From the NCBI GenBank assembly GCA_964400885.1, contig CAYNWH010000013.1, positions 1 through 29,756 on the forward strand: a stretch of DNA of 29,756 bases, written 5' to 3'. Position numbers and translations under genes: made by a program. A model generated the notes under the pieces. It worked only from the letters and a program-made list of their open reading frames with translations, made no database searches and had not been told where the DNA came from. Of this stretch, positions 22,378 through 29,756 are shown piece after piece (position 1 is the first letter of the stretch; each line of letters begins with the position of its first letter). The stretch comes from CAYNWH01 sp964400885. GTDB taxonomy: Bacteria; Patescibacteriota; Patescibacteriia; CAIXNZ01.

Positions 22378-23153
22378 TTCTTCTTAACTGCTAAAATAAA
22401 ATTGTTTTTCTTGGATAAAAGATTGCCCAGCCAACGAAACGGCCAAAGGTCAAAAGTATTATGCTTTTTAAAAAATATTATTTCCAAATCTTTTCTTTGC
22501 TCGAAAAATTGCTTCAATTTAGGCAAATCAAAACCATGATAGACATGATAATCAGAATAAACATGATCTAAACTTTTTGCCACTTTTTTAATTTCTCCTG
22601 ATAAAAATAAATTTACAAACAGCCGGATATCAAGCCATTCTAAAAAACTTAAAATTTTTGATTTCTCGCCAGTAGGCTCGTGAAAAATGACTAAAATTCC
22701 TTTAGGCGTAAGTTTTCCCAATATTGAATTTATGGTGGCAAAATAATCTGGCAGGTGGTGCAACACTGAACTGATTGTAATCAAATCATATTCAGAATCA
22801 TCATCTACTAAAAATGTATCTGCCGGTTTATTGGCAATTTTTAATTTCTCACTGCCTCCCGCCTTTCTTTCCAGCTCGACCAGCATTTCCTCTGATAAAT
22901 CCACGGCAATAACTGATCCGACCTGTTTATTCTTTAACAGCTTTAATGTTATATTGCCGGTCCCAGCTCCCAAATCAAGAACGTCAATTTTTTCTTTGTT
23001 TATTCTATCTAAAATCTGAATCAAAACACTATCGATCAACCTTTGCTCGCTTTTATTAAAAATCTCAGGATGGAGCTGATCATAATACTGGGCTGATTTT
23101 TGATGCAGCTCTATATTAGCCTGGATTATTTTTTGTTCTAATTCTTTTTCCAT
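22374..23153 (-). CDS. Class I SAM-dependent methyltransferase
   Basis: A 259-residue methyltransferase. Motif I VLDLGAGTG lies at about residues 58-66, followed by the acidic strand AVDLSEEM and the YDLITISSVLHHLPD segment (motif IV region). The C-terminal part is longer than the core fold and hydrophobic/basic. The UbiE/Methyltransf_11-like core does not define the substrate; lipids, quinones and small molecules are all possible. It is convergent with the preceding gene and shares the terminator at its 3' end. The start has no clear SD. Confidence 0.82.
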   Translation of the reverse strand: MEKELEQKIIQANIELHQKSAQYYDQLHPEIFNKSEQRLIDSVLIQILDRINKEKIDVLDLGAGTGNITLKLLKNKQVGSVIAVDLSEEMLVELERKAGGSEKLKIANKPADTFLVDDDSEYDLITISSVLHHLPDYFATINSILGKLTPKGILVIFHEPTGEKSKILSFLEWLDIRLFVNLFLSGEIKKVAKSLDHVYSDYHVYHGFDLPKLKQFFEQRKDLEIIFFKKHNTFDLWPFRWLGNLLSKKNNFILAVKKK

Positions 23154-23194
23154 GGTTTAATTGTAACAGGTTTATAATTACAAAATCAATTGAA

Positions 23195-23223
23195 TTGACT
23201 AAATCAAAAATTTAAGTTATGCT
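23195..23223 (+). promoter_or_regulatory. Promoter upstream of tig
   Basis: TTGACT, 17-nt spacer, TATGCT. It predicts a leader of about 105 nt ahead of the trigger factor gene. Confidence 0.5.
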
Positions 23224-23238
23224 TTAAACTAATTTTGT

Positions 23239-23370
23239 ATGAAAAATTATTCACGCAAAACTAATAAAAAAGCTACTCGCTATAACACGCCGAGTACTTT
23301 TCGGGCTAATATTAATAAATTTAATAAAACAAAATATGAAGTATCAACACGAAATAAAAAATTTGCCTAA
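23239..23370 (+). CDS. Possible small basic protein overlapping the start of tig
   Basis: A 43-residue frame starting MKNYSRKTNKKATRYNTPST, rich in Lys, Arg, Asn and Thr. It begins about 15 nt after the promoter's -10 box and overlaps tig by 35 nt in another frame. No SD and no family match are apparent. A leader peptide controlling tig, or chance, are both possible. Confidence 0.3.
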   Translation: MKNYSRKTNKKATRYNTPSTFRANINKFNKTKYEVSTRNKKFA

Positions 23371-24652
23371 AAGCGAGCTGGAAATCATGGTCACAATCCC
23401 CAAAGAGGAATTAGAACCTTTTATGCAAAGGGCAGCTGAAAGATTATCCCAAGAAACTAAAATTGAAGGCTTTCGGCCAGGCAAGGCGCCGCTAAACATT
23501 ATTAAGCAAAGAGTGGGTGAAATGAAGCTTTTAGAAGAGGCAGCAGCTTTAGCAGTGGAAAAATCTTATATCGATATTGCTACTAAAGAAAAAATTGAAC
23601 CTTTATCATCTCCCAAAATTGAATTCATCAAACTGGCGCCTGATAATGATTTTGTTTTTAAGGCTACTGTAGCTTTAATTCCCAAAGTTAAAGTCGGAGA
23701 TTATAAATCCATTAAAATCAAAGAAAACGAAATGAAAATTACCGATGACCAAATAAACAAAGTAATTGATGAAATAAGAGAATCAAGAGCCAAAGAAGTT
23801 TTAGAAACTAAAGCAGCGGAAAAAGGCGATAAAGTTGAAATAGATTTTGATGTTTTTCGCGATAATGTCCCCATTGAAGGCGGCACGCAAAAAAAATACC
23901 CTCTGATTATCGGGTCTGGGCATTTTATTCCTGGTTTTGAAGAAAATTTGATTGGCTTAAAAGCTAATGAAGAAAAAGAGTTTGAGCTGAATTTCCCAAA
24001 TGAATATCATAATAAATCTTTAGCCGGCAAACCAGCCAAATTCAAAGTTAAAGTACTGGCTGTTTATAAAAGAGAAATTCCGGAAATCAATGATGAATTT
24101 GCCAGATCACTAGGCCAGGAATCAATAGATAAACTTAAAGAACAGATTCAGCAGAATTTAGAACATGAAGAACATCATAAAGAAGATGAAAGAGTAGAAC
24201 GGGAACTTTTAGAGCGGTTAATTGAAAAATCAGAATTTGGGGAAATCCCTGATCTTTTGATTGATGCTGAAACAAAAAAAATGATTCAAGAACTGGAATC
24301 CAACATTGCCATGCAGGGATTAAAATTTGATGATTATTTAAAACACCTTAATAAAACAGCGGAACAATTAAAACTGGATTTTGTGCCGCAAGCTATTAAA
24401 AGAGTTAAAGGCGCTTTGCTCATGAGACAGATTTATTTTGATGATAAATTAGAAATTCAAGAAGCAGAAATCGATCAGGAAATAGAAAAATTGAGCCAGT
24501 ATTACCAGAACAACCCAGAAGTAGTGAAGAATTTTAAAACCCCAGAATACCGCGATTATGTTAGAAACATGATTGGCAACCAAAAAGTCATGGAAATTTT
24601 AAAAACTACCTGCATTGAAAGAAACGCCAGTAACCCTAAAAACGAACATTGA
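23336..24652 (+). CDS. tig: Trigger factor chaperone
   Basis: A 438-residue ribosome-bound chaperone that shields nascent chains at the exit tunnel. The N-terminal ribosome-binding domain contains the signature GFRPGKAP (about residues 46-53). The FKBP-type domain spans about 160-240 (GDKVEIDFDVF, IGSGHFIPGFEENLIGL). A helical C-terminal domain follows (INDEFARSLG, then long helices to the end). Length is typical. Its TGA stop overlaps the -35 box of the next unit's promoter. Confidence 0.96.
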   Translation: MKYQHEIKNLPKSELEIMVTIPKEELEPFMQRAAERLSQETKIEGFRPGKAPLNIIKQRVGEMKLLEEAAALAVEKSYIDIATKEKIEPLSSPKIEFIKLAPDNDFVFKATVALIPKVKVGDYKSIKIKENEMKITDDQINKVIDEIRESRAKEVLETKAAEKGDKVEIDFDVFRDNVPIEGGTQKKYPLIIGSGHFIPGFEENLIGLKANEEKEFELNFPNEYHNKSLAGKPAKFKVKVLAVYKREIPEINDEFARSLGQESIDKLKEQIQQNLEHEEHHKEDERVERELLERLIEKSEFGEIPDLLIDAETKKMIQELESNIAMQGLKFDDYLKHLNKTAEQLKLDFVPQAIKRVKGALLMRQIYFDDKLEIQEAEIDQEIEKLSQYYQNNPEVVKNFKTPEYRDYVRNMIGNQKVMEILKTTCIERNASNPKNEH

Positions 24653-24677
24653 CAAATTATTCAAAATATGCTATAAT
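24649..24677 (+). promoter_or_regulatory. Consensus sigma70 promoter of the first accessory lipoprotein
   Basis: TTGACA, 17-nt spacer ending ATATGC, TATAAT: perfect hexamers. The -35 overlaps the stop codon of tig. Confidence 0.88.
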
Positions 24678-24714
24678 TCAGACAATCTAAATATAAATAT
24701 GGAGAAAGGCTAAG

Positions 24715-24780
24715 ATGACCTTTCTAAAATGGCCGAAAGGCATCGCACCTAAACAACTTTCAGAAGGAGGGCAAGAATGA
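24715..24780 (+). CDS. Leader peptide translationally coupled to the lipoprotein gene
   Basis: A 21-residue frame starting MTFLKWPKGIAPKQL. GGAGAAAGG lies 5 nt before its ATG, a good SD that also fits the altered 16S tail. Its TGA stop overlaps the ATG of the lipoprotein (ATGA), the usual geometry of translational coupling, and the lipoprotein SD lies inside its last codons. A GCC-GAAA-GGC hairpin lies within. Function unknown. Confidence 0.5.
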   Translation: MTFLKWPKGIAPKQLSEGGQE

Positions 24781-25634
24781 AAAAAATGATTCTGGGACTC
24801 GTGATTATGCTGATTTTGGCTGTGGCTGCTTGCCAGCCGGCTGACGAAGACACCACGAACTACACCTATAACATCGACTGCGTCTACTGCGATGACGGAA
24901 ACACCCAATCCCAACAGGGAATCGTGAGCGTGACCATTATCTTACTGGCAGATCAGAGCGTGGGGCGGGATGGTATGCTGACCATATATCAGAAGACCGA
25001 GTCTGAAGATCATCTGATCTCTGATATCCCTATCCTCATCACCAACGGCGGTCAGTTCAGCTTTGACCTCGAACCTGGACACTACTGGGTTGCAGCGACT
25101 GGCACAGCCTTTACCAGCTATGCCGAATTCACTGCGGCCACAGGCCAGAACAACGTGATTGTACTGGAAATGTACGAATGGCCGATAATAACTTTCTACG
25201 CCAACCTAAGTGCCCAAAGCCCCAGCGGCGCGCAGCCCATCGGTTATGGCGTCGAGATCATGCGGTTCTCTCTGCTGCATGACTGGCCCGAAGATCTGCA
25301 CCCTGATCATGTCACTTTCCAGATCAATTACACTCTCAATCTGAGTTTAAACGCATGCTATCTGACCTGGCTCAACCCAGCCAGTGGGTTCTATGAAAAC
25401 CTGGGCGCCTCGCCAGCCAGCGATCACCTGGTGACCTTCTGGGTTGATCCGAATCTTCCTGAATCGACGATCCCGACTGGAGGCATGACCACTTATAAGC
25501 TGGCCTGCGATGTCTTGGGCACTCCCAATAATGACGCGCTGCAAGCCAGCCTAGTCGATTTCCAGGCCCAACCAACAACCACTGCTCAGCGAGTTTGGAC
25601 ATTGCCTCTTCAAGGCAATCTCCTAAACTTCTAA
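24777..25634 (+). CDS. Predicted lipoprotein of unknown function
   Basis: A 285-residue protein with a lipoprotein signal (MKKMILGLVIMLILAVAAC; Cys19). The mature part starts Asp/Thr-rich with two nearby cysteines (DCVYCDDGN) and continues as beta-rich modules, including SVTIILLADQSVGRDGMLTIYQKTE and the FSFDLEPGHYWVAATG segment. The latter resembles a carboxypeptidase-regulatory-like fold. No firm family. A strong SD (AAGGAGGG) precedes the ATG. It is GC-rich relative to tig. The unit has its own consensus promoter and terminator. Confidence 0.75.
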   Translation: MKKMILGLVIMLILAVAACQPADEDTTNYTYNIDCVYCDDGNTQSQQGIVSVTIILLADQSVGRDGMLTIYQKTESEDHLISDIPILITNGGQFSFDLEPGHYWVAATGTAFTSYAEFTAATGQNNVIVLEMYEWPIITFYANLSAQSPSGAQPIGYGVEIMRFSLLHDWPEDLHPDHVTFQINYTLNLSLNACYLTWLNPASGFYENLGASPASDHLVTFWVDPNLPESTIPTGGMTTYKLACDVLGTPNNDALQASLVDFQAQPTTTAQRVWTLPLQGNLLNF

Positions 25635-25650
25635 GCAGTAATTCACTCAT

Positions 25651-25687
25651 CCGGGAAGCGATTAATTCGCTTCCCGGTTTTTTCTTT
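25651..25687 (+). terminator. Terminator of the 24777-25634 lipoprotein gene
   Basis: CCGGGAAGCGA and TCGCTTCCCGG arms with an ATTAAT-type loop, followed by TTTTTTCTTTT. Confidence 0.92.
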
Positions 25688-25702
25688 TTAAATAAATGGG
25701 CA

Positions 25703-25731
25703 TTGACAAAAAACGATTTTTATGCTAAATT
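25703..25731 (+). promoter_or_regulatory. Promoter of the TSP3 lipoprotein gene
   Basis: TTGACA, 17-nt spacer ending TATGC, TAAATT. The leader of about 130 nt includes a CTCTC/GAGAG hairpin (25763-25779) and several GGC-rich stretches, ending in the SD GGGAGGTG. Confidence 0.75.
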
Positions 25732-25866
25732 TTGATATTATATAAGTAACGTTCTTTGAAATCTCTCTTCTTTTGAGAGCTTACATATTTGGCTAAAGGC
25801 ACCGAAAAAAAGGCTTGGCAATTAATCCAGGCTAAACCAAATATGGAGCCCGGGAGGTGCTAAAAA

Positions 25867-26742
25867 ATGAACAAAATAAAACTGACTGTGAGTTGGCCTT
25901 TGCTTTTGGGTCTTGGCATTATGATCCTCTTTCTTGGCTGCTATGGCTGCCAAGGAGAGGATGGAAAGTCAATGGCAATGAACCTCACAATATCAGATGC
26001 TGACAATGATGGCATCGCAGACGAAGTAGACATTTGTCCTTTTGATCCAGATAATGATCTGGATGGGGACAGTGTTTGCGGAGATATTGATCATTGCCCA
26101 GGGTTTGATGACAACCTCGATATAGACAACGACAGTATCCCTGATGGTTGCGATCCCGAACAAATTCTTTTCTCTCTTGATGAATATGACGGCCTGTGGG
26201 GATATGGCTACCCTGGGGTTGCTTCTGTCCGTTTTGATCTGCCAATCAAGACTTCTTCGAGCTTGAGAGGCGGAGGAACCCTCGGCTTTTTTACCTTCAA
26301 ATTACCTCAAGTCGGCTGGACTAATGTTAACCAAGTAAGGATCGAATTATTAAAAACCCAGCTCTTTCCGCCAGGAGATGTTCAAATCAAAGTCTGGTCA
26401 GCTCTAGACCAGGATTATGAATACTGGGTCAATTGCGGCTGCGGCCAAATTGGCATGTCACCCCCGACTTACGGTTGTACTCCTGAAGGTTGCGGCTTTC
26501 CGGAAGACGACCCGTCTACGGCCATGATTCCGCACGGTTACCTTATGACCCTTACTTTACAAGCTGACACTGTAGATCCCGACTGGTATGTTCTGGATGA
26601 CCCAGCCTTGCTTACTCTGCTGCAGGAAAATTTCCAGGGAAAAAATTACTTCACCGCCAGTATTGGTTTGCAGCCGTACACTCCAGGATCGATTGAAACT
26701 AACATAACAGTAGAAAACCCAACCCTTGAAGTGTACCAATAA
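25867..26742 (+). CDS. Predicted lipoprotein with thrombospondin type 3-like calcium repeats
   Basis: A 291-residue protein with a hydrophobic N-terminus and a lipobox-like LGC near residue 25 (FLGCYGC). Residues about 40-100 hold Asp-rich TSP3-type loops (DADNDGIADEVDICPFDPDND, DLDGDSVCGDIDHCPG, DIDNDSIPDGC) that bind calcium and often act as linkers on surface proteins. The C-terminal ~190 residues form a beta-rich domain with a Cys/Gly-rich stretch (NCGCGQ, TPEGCGFPEDD). The binding target is unknown. It has a strong SD, its own promoter and a terminator, and directly follows another accessory lipoprotein unit. Confidence 0.8.
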   Translation: MNKIKLTVSWPLLLGLGIMILFLGCYGCQGEDGKSMAMNLTISDADNDGIADEVDICPFDPDNDLDGDSVCGDIDHCPGFDDNLDIDNDSIPDGCDPEQILFSLDEYDGLWGYGYPGVASVRFDLPIKTSSSLRGGGTLGFFTFKLPQVGWTNVNQVRIELLKTQLFPPGDVQIKVWSALDQDYEYWVNCGCGQIGMSPPTYGCTPEGCGFPEDDPSTAMIPHGYLMTLTLQADTVDPDWYVLDDPALLTLLQENFQGKNYFTASIGLQPYTPGSIETNITVENPTLEVYQ

Positions 26743-26753
26743 AAAATCCTTTG

Positions 26754-26785
26754 GGGGCGCGACAACGATCGCGCCCCTTTTTCTT
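26754..26785 (+). terminator. Terminator of the TSP3 lipoprotein gene
   Basis: GGGGCGCGA and TCGCGCCCC arms around CAACGA, followed by TTTTTCTTTTT. Confidence 0.92.
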
Positions 26786-26814
26786 TTTCTAATTTTTTAT
26801 GTTAAACTCAACTT

Positions 26815-27318
26815 ATGCAAATTGCCATAATTTCAGACACTCATGATAACTGGGTGAATACTGAAAAAACAATTAAATATCTAAGTAAACATAAAATCCC
26901 CATGATCATTCATTGCGGGGATGTTTGCGCACCTTCAACTTTAGAGGCGATGACAAAATTATTCAAAGGTAAAGAAATTCATCTTGTTAAAGGCAATGTT
27001 GACGGTGATATTGAAGGTTTTAAAAATGTGGCTAAAAAATATAAAAAACTTAAATATTATGGCAATACCGGTAAGATTGAAGTTGATGGATTAAAAATGG
27101 TTTTTTGCCATTTTTCTTTTGTGGCTAAAAAAATGGCACAAATGCAAAAATATGATTTTGTTTTTTACGGCCACACGCACGCGCCTTGGCAGGAAAAAAT
27201 TGGCAAAACAACGTTAATTAATCCTGGCACTGTGGCTGGACTTTTCGCCAAGGCCACCTTCGCCATCTTTGATACCCAAACCAAAAAAGCTCAGTTAATC
27301 TTATTAGAAAAAATTTAA
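26815..27318 (+). CDS. YfcE/MJ0936-type metallophosphoesterase
   Basis: A 167-residue calcineurin-like phosphodiesterase. All metal-binding motifs are visible: DTH near residue 8 (IISDTHDNW), IHCGDV, KGNVDGD (the usual GNCD is GNVD), CHFSF and YGHTHAPW. A two-metal centre hydrolyses phosphodiester or phosphomonoester bonds; the physiological substrate is unknown. Cytosolic, no signal peptide. It is followed by its own terminator. No SD is present, as in other core genes. Confidence 0.9.
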   Translation: MQIAIISDTHDNWVNTEKTIKYLSKHKIPMIIHCGDVCAPSTLEAMTKLFKGKEIHLVKGNVDGDIEGFKNVAKKYKKLKYYGNTGKIEVDGLKMVFCHFSFVAKKMAQMQKYDFVFYGHTHAPWQEKIGKTTLINPGTVAGLFAKATFAIFDTQTKKAQLILLEKI

Positions 27319-27346
27319 ACAAAACCAGAAAGTGCTTTTACTTTTT

Positions 27347-27374
27347 AAAAACTCGAATGGCTTCGAGTTTTTTT
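27347..27374 (+). terminator. Terminator of the phosphoesterase gene
   Basis: AAAACTCGAA-TGGC-TTCGAGTTTT with a run of seven T. Confidence 0.9.
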
Positions 27375-27436
27375 AGCGAAGTTAATTGAATTTTGCTATA
27401 ATATAATCAAATATTAAAAATTAAGTCCTAAAAATT

Positions 27437-27889
27437 ATGTGGGAAACTTTAATCATCCTTTTACAACTAATACTGGCAATTGTTTTTGGTGGCATTATTG
27501 GCATCGAAAGAGAAATCTTAGGCAAACCAGCTGGCGCTCGCACTTATGCTTTAGTAACGCTGGGGGCAACTTTATTTACAATTTTATCAGTACAAGGCTT
27601 TAGTGGAATGGCCAACGTTGACCCCTCCAGAATTGTTGGCCAAATTATTGTGGGTATTGGCTTTATTGGTGCTGGCTTGATTATTTTCCATAAACAGCAC
27701 ATAGAGGGATTAACGACAGCGGCTGGGCTTTGGACTGTAGCTGGCGTGGGCATGGCTATTGGCCTGGAACAATATGTTTTGGCTATTATTGCCACAATTT
27801 TAATTTTCCTCTTGCTTTTCATTGTCAGAAAAATTGAATTTTCTAGAAATAAAAAGAACACTTTATGGCATTTATTCGACAAACAATAA
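27437..27889 (+). CDS. MgtC/SapB family membrane protein
   Basis: A 150-residue protein with about four membrane helices. Family marks are GGIIGIEREILGKPAGARTYALVTLGA (about 19-45), DPSRIVGQIIVGIGFIGAG (about 62-80) and GLTTAAGLWTVAGVGMAIG (about 90-108). MgtC proteins are linked to magnesium homeostasis and F-ATPase or turgor control in other bacteria; the short form here lacks the C-terminal ACT-like domain. Its 3' end overlaps the next gene by 25 nt, suggesting co-translation. TATAATATAAT lies upstream of the ATG as a probable -10 region. Confidence 0.9.
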   Translation: MWETLIILLQLILAIVFGGIIGIEREILGKPAGARTYALVTLGATLFTILSVQGFSGMANVDPSRIVGQIIVGIGFIGAGLIIFHKQHIEGLTTAAGLWTVAGVGMAIGLEQYVLAIIATILIFLLLFIVRKIEFSRNKKNTLWHLFDKQ

Positions 27890-28650
27890 AAAAGGAGATT
27901 GAAAAAATCATTAAAAAAACGGGCCAGAGTTTATTGAAATTTTTTAATAGCGGCAAAACTAATCATGTAAAGTTTAAAAGTAAGCATGAAATAGCGACCA
28001 GTGCTGATTTTTTGGCTGAAAAAATTATTTTGAAAAAATTAAAAGAATTAACCCCTGACTGGCATATTATTTCTGAAGAAAGCGGCGATAATCATAAAAA
28101 AAGCGATTATCTTTGGACTGTTGATCCTTTAGACGGCACAACTAATTTTTATATGGGCAATCCGCTTTGGGCCGTGCAAATGGCCTTAGTTTATAAAAAT
28201 GAACCGGTTTTAGCCTGGATTTATGCCCCAGCCATTAATGAATATTATTTTGCCGAGAAAAATAAGGGCGCTTATTTGAATAATAAAAAAATCAGAGTTT
28301 CTAGCCGGCCATTAACCAAAGCTTTATTAACTTATTGTCATGGCAATACTACAGCTGACCTGAAAAAAGCTTTAAAAATCTATAATTATTTCAAACTTAA
28401 TAGTTTTGATATCAGGCAACTAGGCAGCGCTGCTTTAGAATTTGGCTGGGTGGCCAAAGGCCGCACAGATTGTTATATTTCACCAGGCGCCAGATTATGG
28501 GACGTTGTTCCCGGTGCTCTCTTGGTTAAAGAAGCTAAGGGTAAAGTCTATGATTTCAAAGGTAATTCTTGGAATGTCAGGGCAAAAACAGTCCTGGCTA
28601 GCAATGGCATTATTGATAAGCAGATTCTTAAATTTTTAAAAACACTTTAA
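27865..28650 (+). CDS. Inositol monophosphatase family protein
   Basis: A 261-residue magnesium-dependent phosphatase. The fingerprint is clear: EIATSADFLAEK, ISEESG (metal-binding Glu), WTVDPLDGTTNFYMG (metal-binding Asp residues) and GARLWDVVPGALLVKEAKG (metal-binding WD). The family dephosphorylates inositol phosphates, fructose-1,6-bisphosphate, PAP or histidinol phosphate; the substrate cannot be fixed here. It overlaps the end of the mgtC-like gene and ends immediately before the next start (TAAATG), so it belongs to a tight operon. Confidence 0.92.
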   Translation: MAFIRQTIKKEIEKIIKKTGQSLLKFFNSGKTNHVKFKSKHEIATSADFLAEKIILKKLKELTPDWHIISEESGDNHKKSDYLWTVDPLDGTTNFYMGNPLWAVQMALVYKNEPVLAWIYAPAINEYYFAEKNKGAYLNNKKIRVSSRPLTKALLTYCHGNTTADLKKALKIYNYFKLNSFDIRQLGSAALEFGWVAKGRTDCYISPGARLWDVVPGALLVKEAKGKVYDFKGNSWNVRAKTVLASNGIIDKQILKFLKTL

Positions 28651-29262
28651 ATGCAACTTAAAATAAATCCGCAAAATCCGGAGAACAAAAAGATTGAAAA
28701 AACTGTTGAAGTTTTAAAAAATGGTGGCATAATTGTTTATCCCACTGATACTATTTATGGTTTGGGCTGTGATATTTTTAATAAAAAAGCCATTTCAAAA
28801 ATTTATCAGATTAAAAAAAGGGAGAAGAAAAAACCTTTTAGCATTATTTGTTCTGATTTTAAACAGATGGGCCAATATGCCATAATTTCAAATTATGCCT
28901 ATCGTTTAATAAAAAAATGCTTGCCAGGCCCTTATACGTTTATTTTTAAAGCAAAGAGTGAAATGCCTGATACGTTTCTACCAAAAAATAAAACAGTAGG
29001 ATTACGGTTGCCTGATAATAAAATCTGCTGGGCTATTGTTCAAATGTTAGGAAACCCTATTGTTTCTACGAGCTTAAATATTTCCGGCGAAAATCCTTTT
29101 ACTGATCCCGACCAATTAAATAAAGAGTTACAAAATAAAATAGATATCATAATTAATGCTGATACTTTATCAAACATGCCTTCCAGTATTATTGACCTAA
29201 GCGGCAATGCTCCCGTTATTTTAAGGGAAGGCCAAGGAGATTTATCTCTTTTTAAAACTTAA
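28651..29262 (+). CDS. tsaC: L-threonylcarbamoyladenylate synthase (Sua5/YciO/YrdC)
   Basis: A 203-residue YrdC-domain enzyme that makes threonylcarbamoyl-AMP from threonine, bicarbonate and ATP for t6A37 on ANN-decoding tRNAs. Visible marks are GGIIVYPTDTIYGLGCDIFN, the basic pocket KIYQIKKREKKKPFSI, PGPYTFIFKA, VGLRLPDN and STSLNISGENP. There is no Sua5 C-terminal domain. The ATG abuts the stop of the preceding phosphatase gene. Its t6A product lies at position 37, the same anticodon-loop region interrupted in the outer tRNAs of this window; that link is only positional. Confidence 0.93.
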   Translation: MQLKINPQNPENKKIEKTVEVLKNGGIIVYPTDTIYGLGCDIFNKKAISKIYQIKKREKKKPFSIICSDFKQMGQYAIISNYAYRLIKKCLPGPYTFIFKAKSEMPDTFLPKNKTVGLRLPDNKICWAIVQMLGNPIVSTSLNISGENPFTDPDQLNKELQNKIDIIINADTLSNMPSSIIDLSGNAPVILREGQGDLSLFKT

Positions 29263-29272
29263 TTTTAATTTT

Positions 29273-29545
29273 ATGCTACGAACTATCATTGTCTTGCTTC
29301 TTTTTATCGGAGTTATCATTTTTATTGCCATTGCTTTTTCTTTGTTTTTTGTCCCTAAGGAAAAGTTGCGCTATGAACAATGTGTTTTATTGCAAAATAA
29401 GAAGACCGGCCAAGTAGATTGCTTTGGCTGCGCTAACAATATTTGCAAGGATGCCACAATTGACTGGGCTTTGTACGAAAAACCCGAGGCAGGCATTCCT
29501 TATAATTGTGTGGCAACAGATCAAGGGTGCGAATTAGTTCAATAA
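29273..29545 (+). CDS. Small unknown membrane-anchored protein with cysteines
   Basis: A 90-residue protein with one N-terminal membrane helix (about residues 4-26) and an outer domain of about 60 residues holding six cysteines (EQCVLLQ, DCFGCANNICKD, YNCVATDQGCELVQ). The cysteine pattern suggests disulfides or metal binding. No family is recognised. It follows the YrdC gene by 10 nt and precedes the DUF167 gene, so it is probably co-transcribed. Confidence 0.75.
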   Translation: MLRTIIVLLLFIGVIIFIAIAFSLFFVPKEKLRYEQCVLLQNKKTGQVDCFGCANNICKDATIDWALYEKPEAGIPYNCVATDQGCELVQ

Positions 29546-29568
29546 GCCAAATTTAAACATTAATCAGT

Positions 29569-29756
29569 ATGGCTGAAAAATTTTACAGAGTAAAAGTTAT
29601 TCCTAATTCAAAAATTAATAAAATTGTTGAGAAGACGGAAACTTTTATTAAAATAAAATTGACTGTCCCAGCGCATGAAGGCAAGGCTAATAAAGCCTTG
29701 CTTAAATTTTTAAGCCGATATTTTAAAATTGCTCAAAATAAAATTCAGATAATCAG
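29569..29756 (+). CDS. DUF167 (YggU-type) protein, partial
   Basis: The first 62 codons lie in the window; the gene runs off the right edge. The sequence (MAEKFYRVKVIPNSKINKI..., then LTVPAHEGKANKALLKFLSRYFKI) matches the DUF167/YggU fold, including the AxxGKAN motif. The family is small, cytosolic and of unknown function. It is the last visible gene of the operon that starts with the mgtC-like gene. Confidence 0.88.
   Translation, partial: MAEKFYRVKVIPNSKINKIVEKTETFIKIKLTVPAHEGKANKALLKFLSRYFKIAQNKIQII

Overview
The window looks like a chromosomal segment of a Candidate Phyla Radiation (Patescibacteria/Parcubacteria-type) bacterium. It is AT-rich and tightly packed. Housekeeping genes mostly lack Shine-Dalgarno sequences. 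The 16S rRNA has CPR-style substitutions in universal primer sites. bS6 and bS16 carry long charged tails, and EF-P lacks the usual PGKG loop. Genus cannot be read from the sequence by eye.

Layout. 1-2.75 kb: start of a probable tRNA/DNA methyltransferase, a XerD/integron-integrase-like tyrosine recombinase, and, divergent from it, two gene cassettes (RibD/DHFR-like reductase; polysaccharide deacetylase) bounded by three attC-like sites, i.e. an integron-like array. 2.8-3.8 kb: a GC-richer, translationally coupled three-gene operon of unknown function. 3.9-6.2 kb: rpsF-ssb-rpsR-efp behind a structured leader. 6.2-11.1 kb (minus strand): orphan membrane protein, recA, RodZ-like protein, ftsK. 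11.2-12.25 kb: tRNA cluster in which intact tRNA-Gly, tRNA-Phe and tRNA-Ile each lie inside an interrupted second tRNA of the same isotype. 12.4-14.3 kb: 16S rRNA with processing stem, leader and promoter; no 23S or 5S next to it. 14.5-16.1 kb: two isolated accessory genes. 16.07-18.1 kb: rpsP-khpA-trmD block with a duplicated trmD tail. 18.2-22.3 kb: large secreted glycosidase-like/FG-GAP protein and a membrane-anchored repeat protein. 22.4-24.65 kb: methyltransferase and trigger factor. 24.65-26.8 kb: two accessory lipoproteins. 26.8-29.76 kb: phosphoesterase, MgtC, inositol-monophosphatase-like, Sua5/YrdC, a small membrane protein and a partial DUF167 protein.

Two expression styles coexist. 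Core genes have weak or absent SD motifs, and several start codons follow degenerate 7-9-nt tandem repeats. Six accessory transcription units (at about 2.8-3.8, 6.3-6.8, 14.5-15.3, 15.4-16.1, 24.65-25.7 and 25.7-26.8 kb), mostly exported or unknown products, share near-consensus sigma70 promoters with 17-18-nt spacers, a leader, a strong GGAGG SD and a private terminator. These look like modular accessory units added between core genes.

The most unusual feature is the nested tRNA arrangement at 11,225-12,227. Outer tRNAs with fully complementary acceptor stems are interrupted in the anticodon arm by inserts with inverted-repeat ends, and each main insert carries a complete tRNA of the same isotype. 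The integron-like cassette array beside a divergent tyrosine recombinase is the second main finding.
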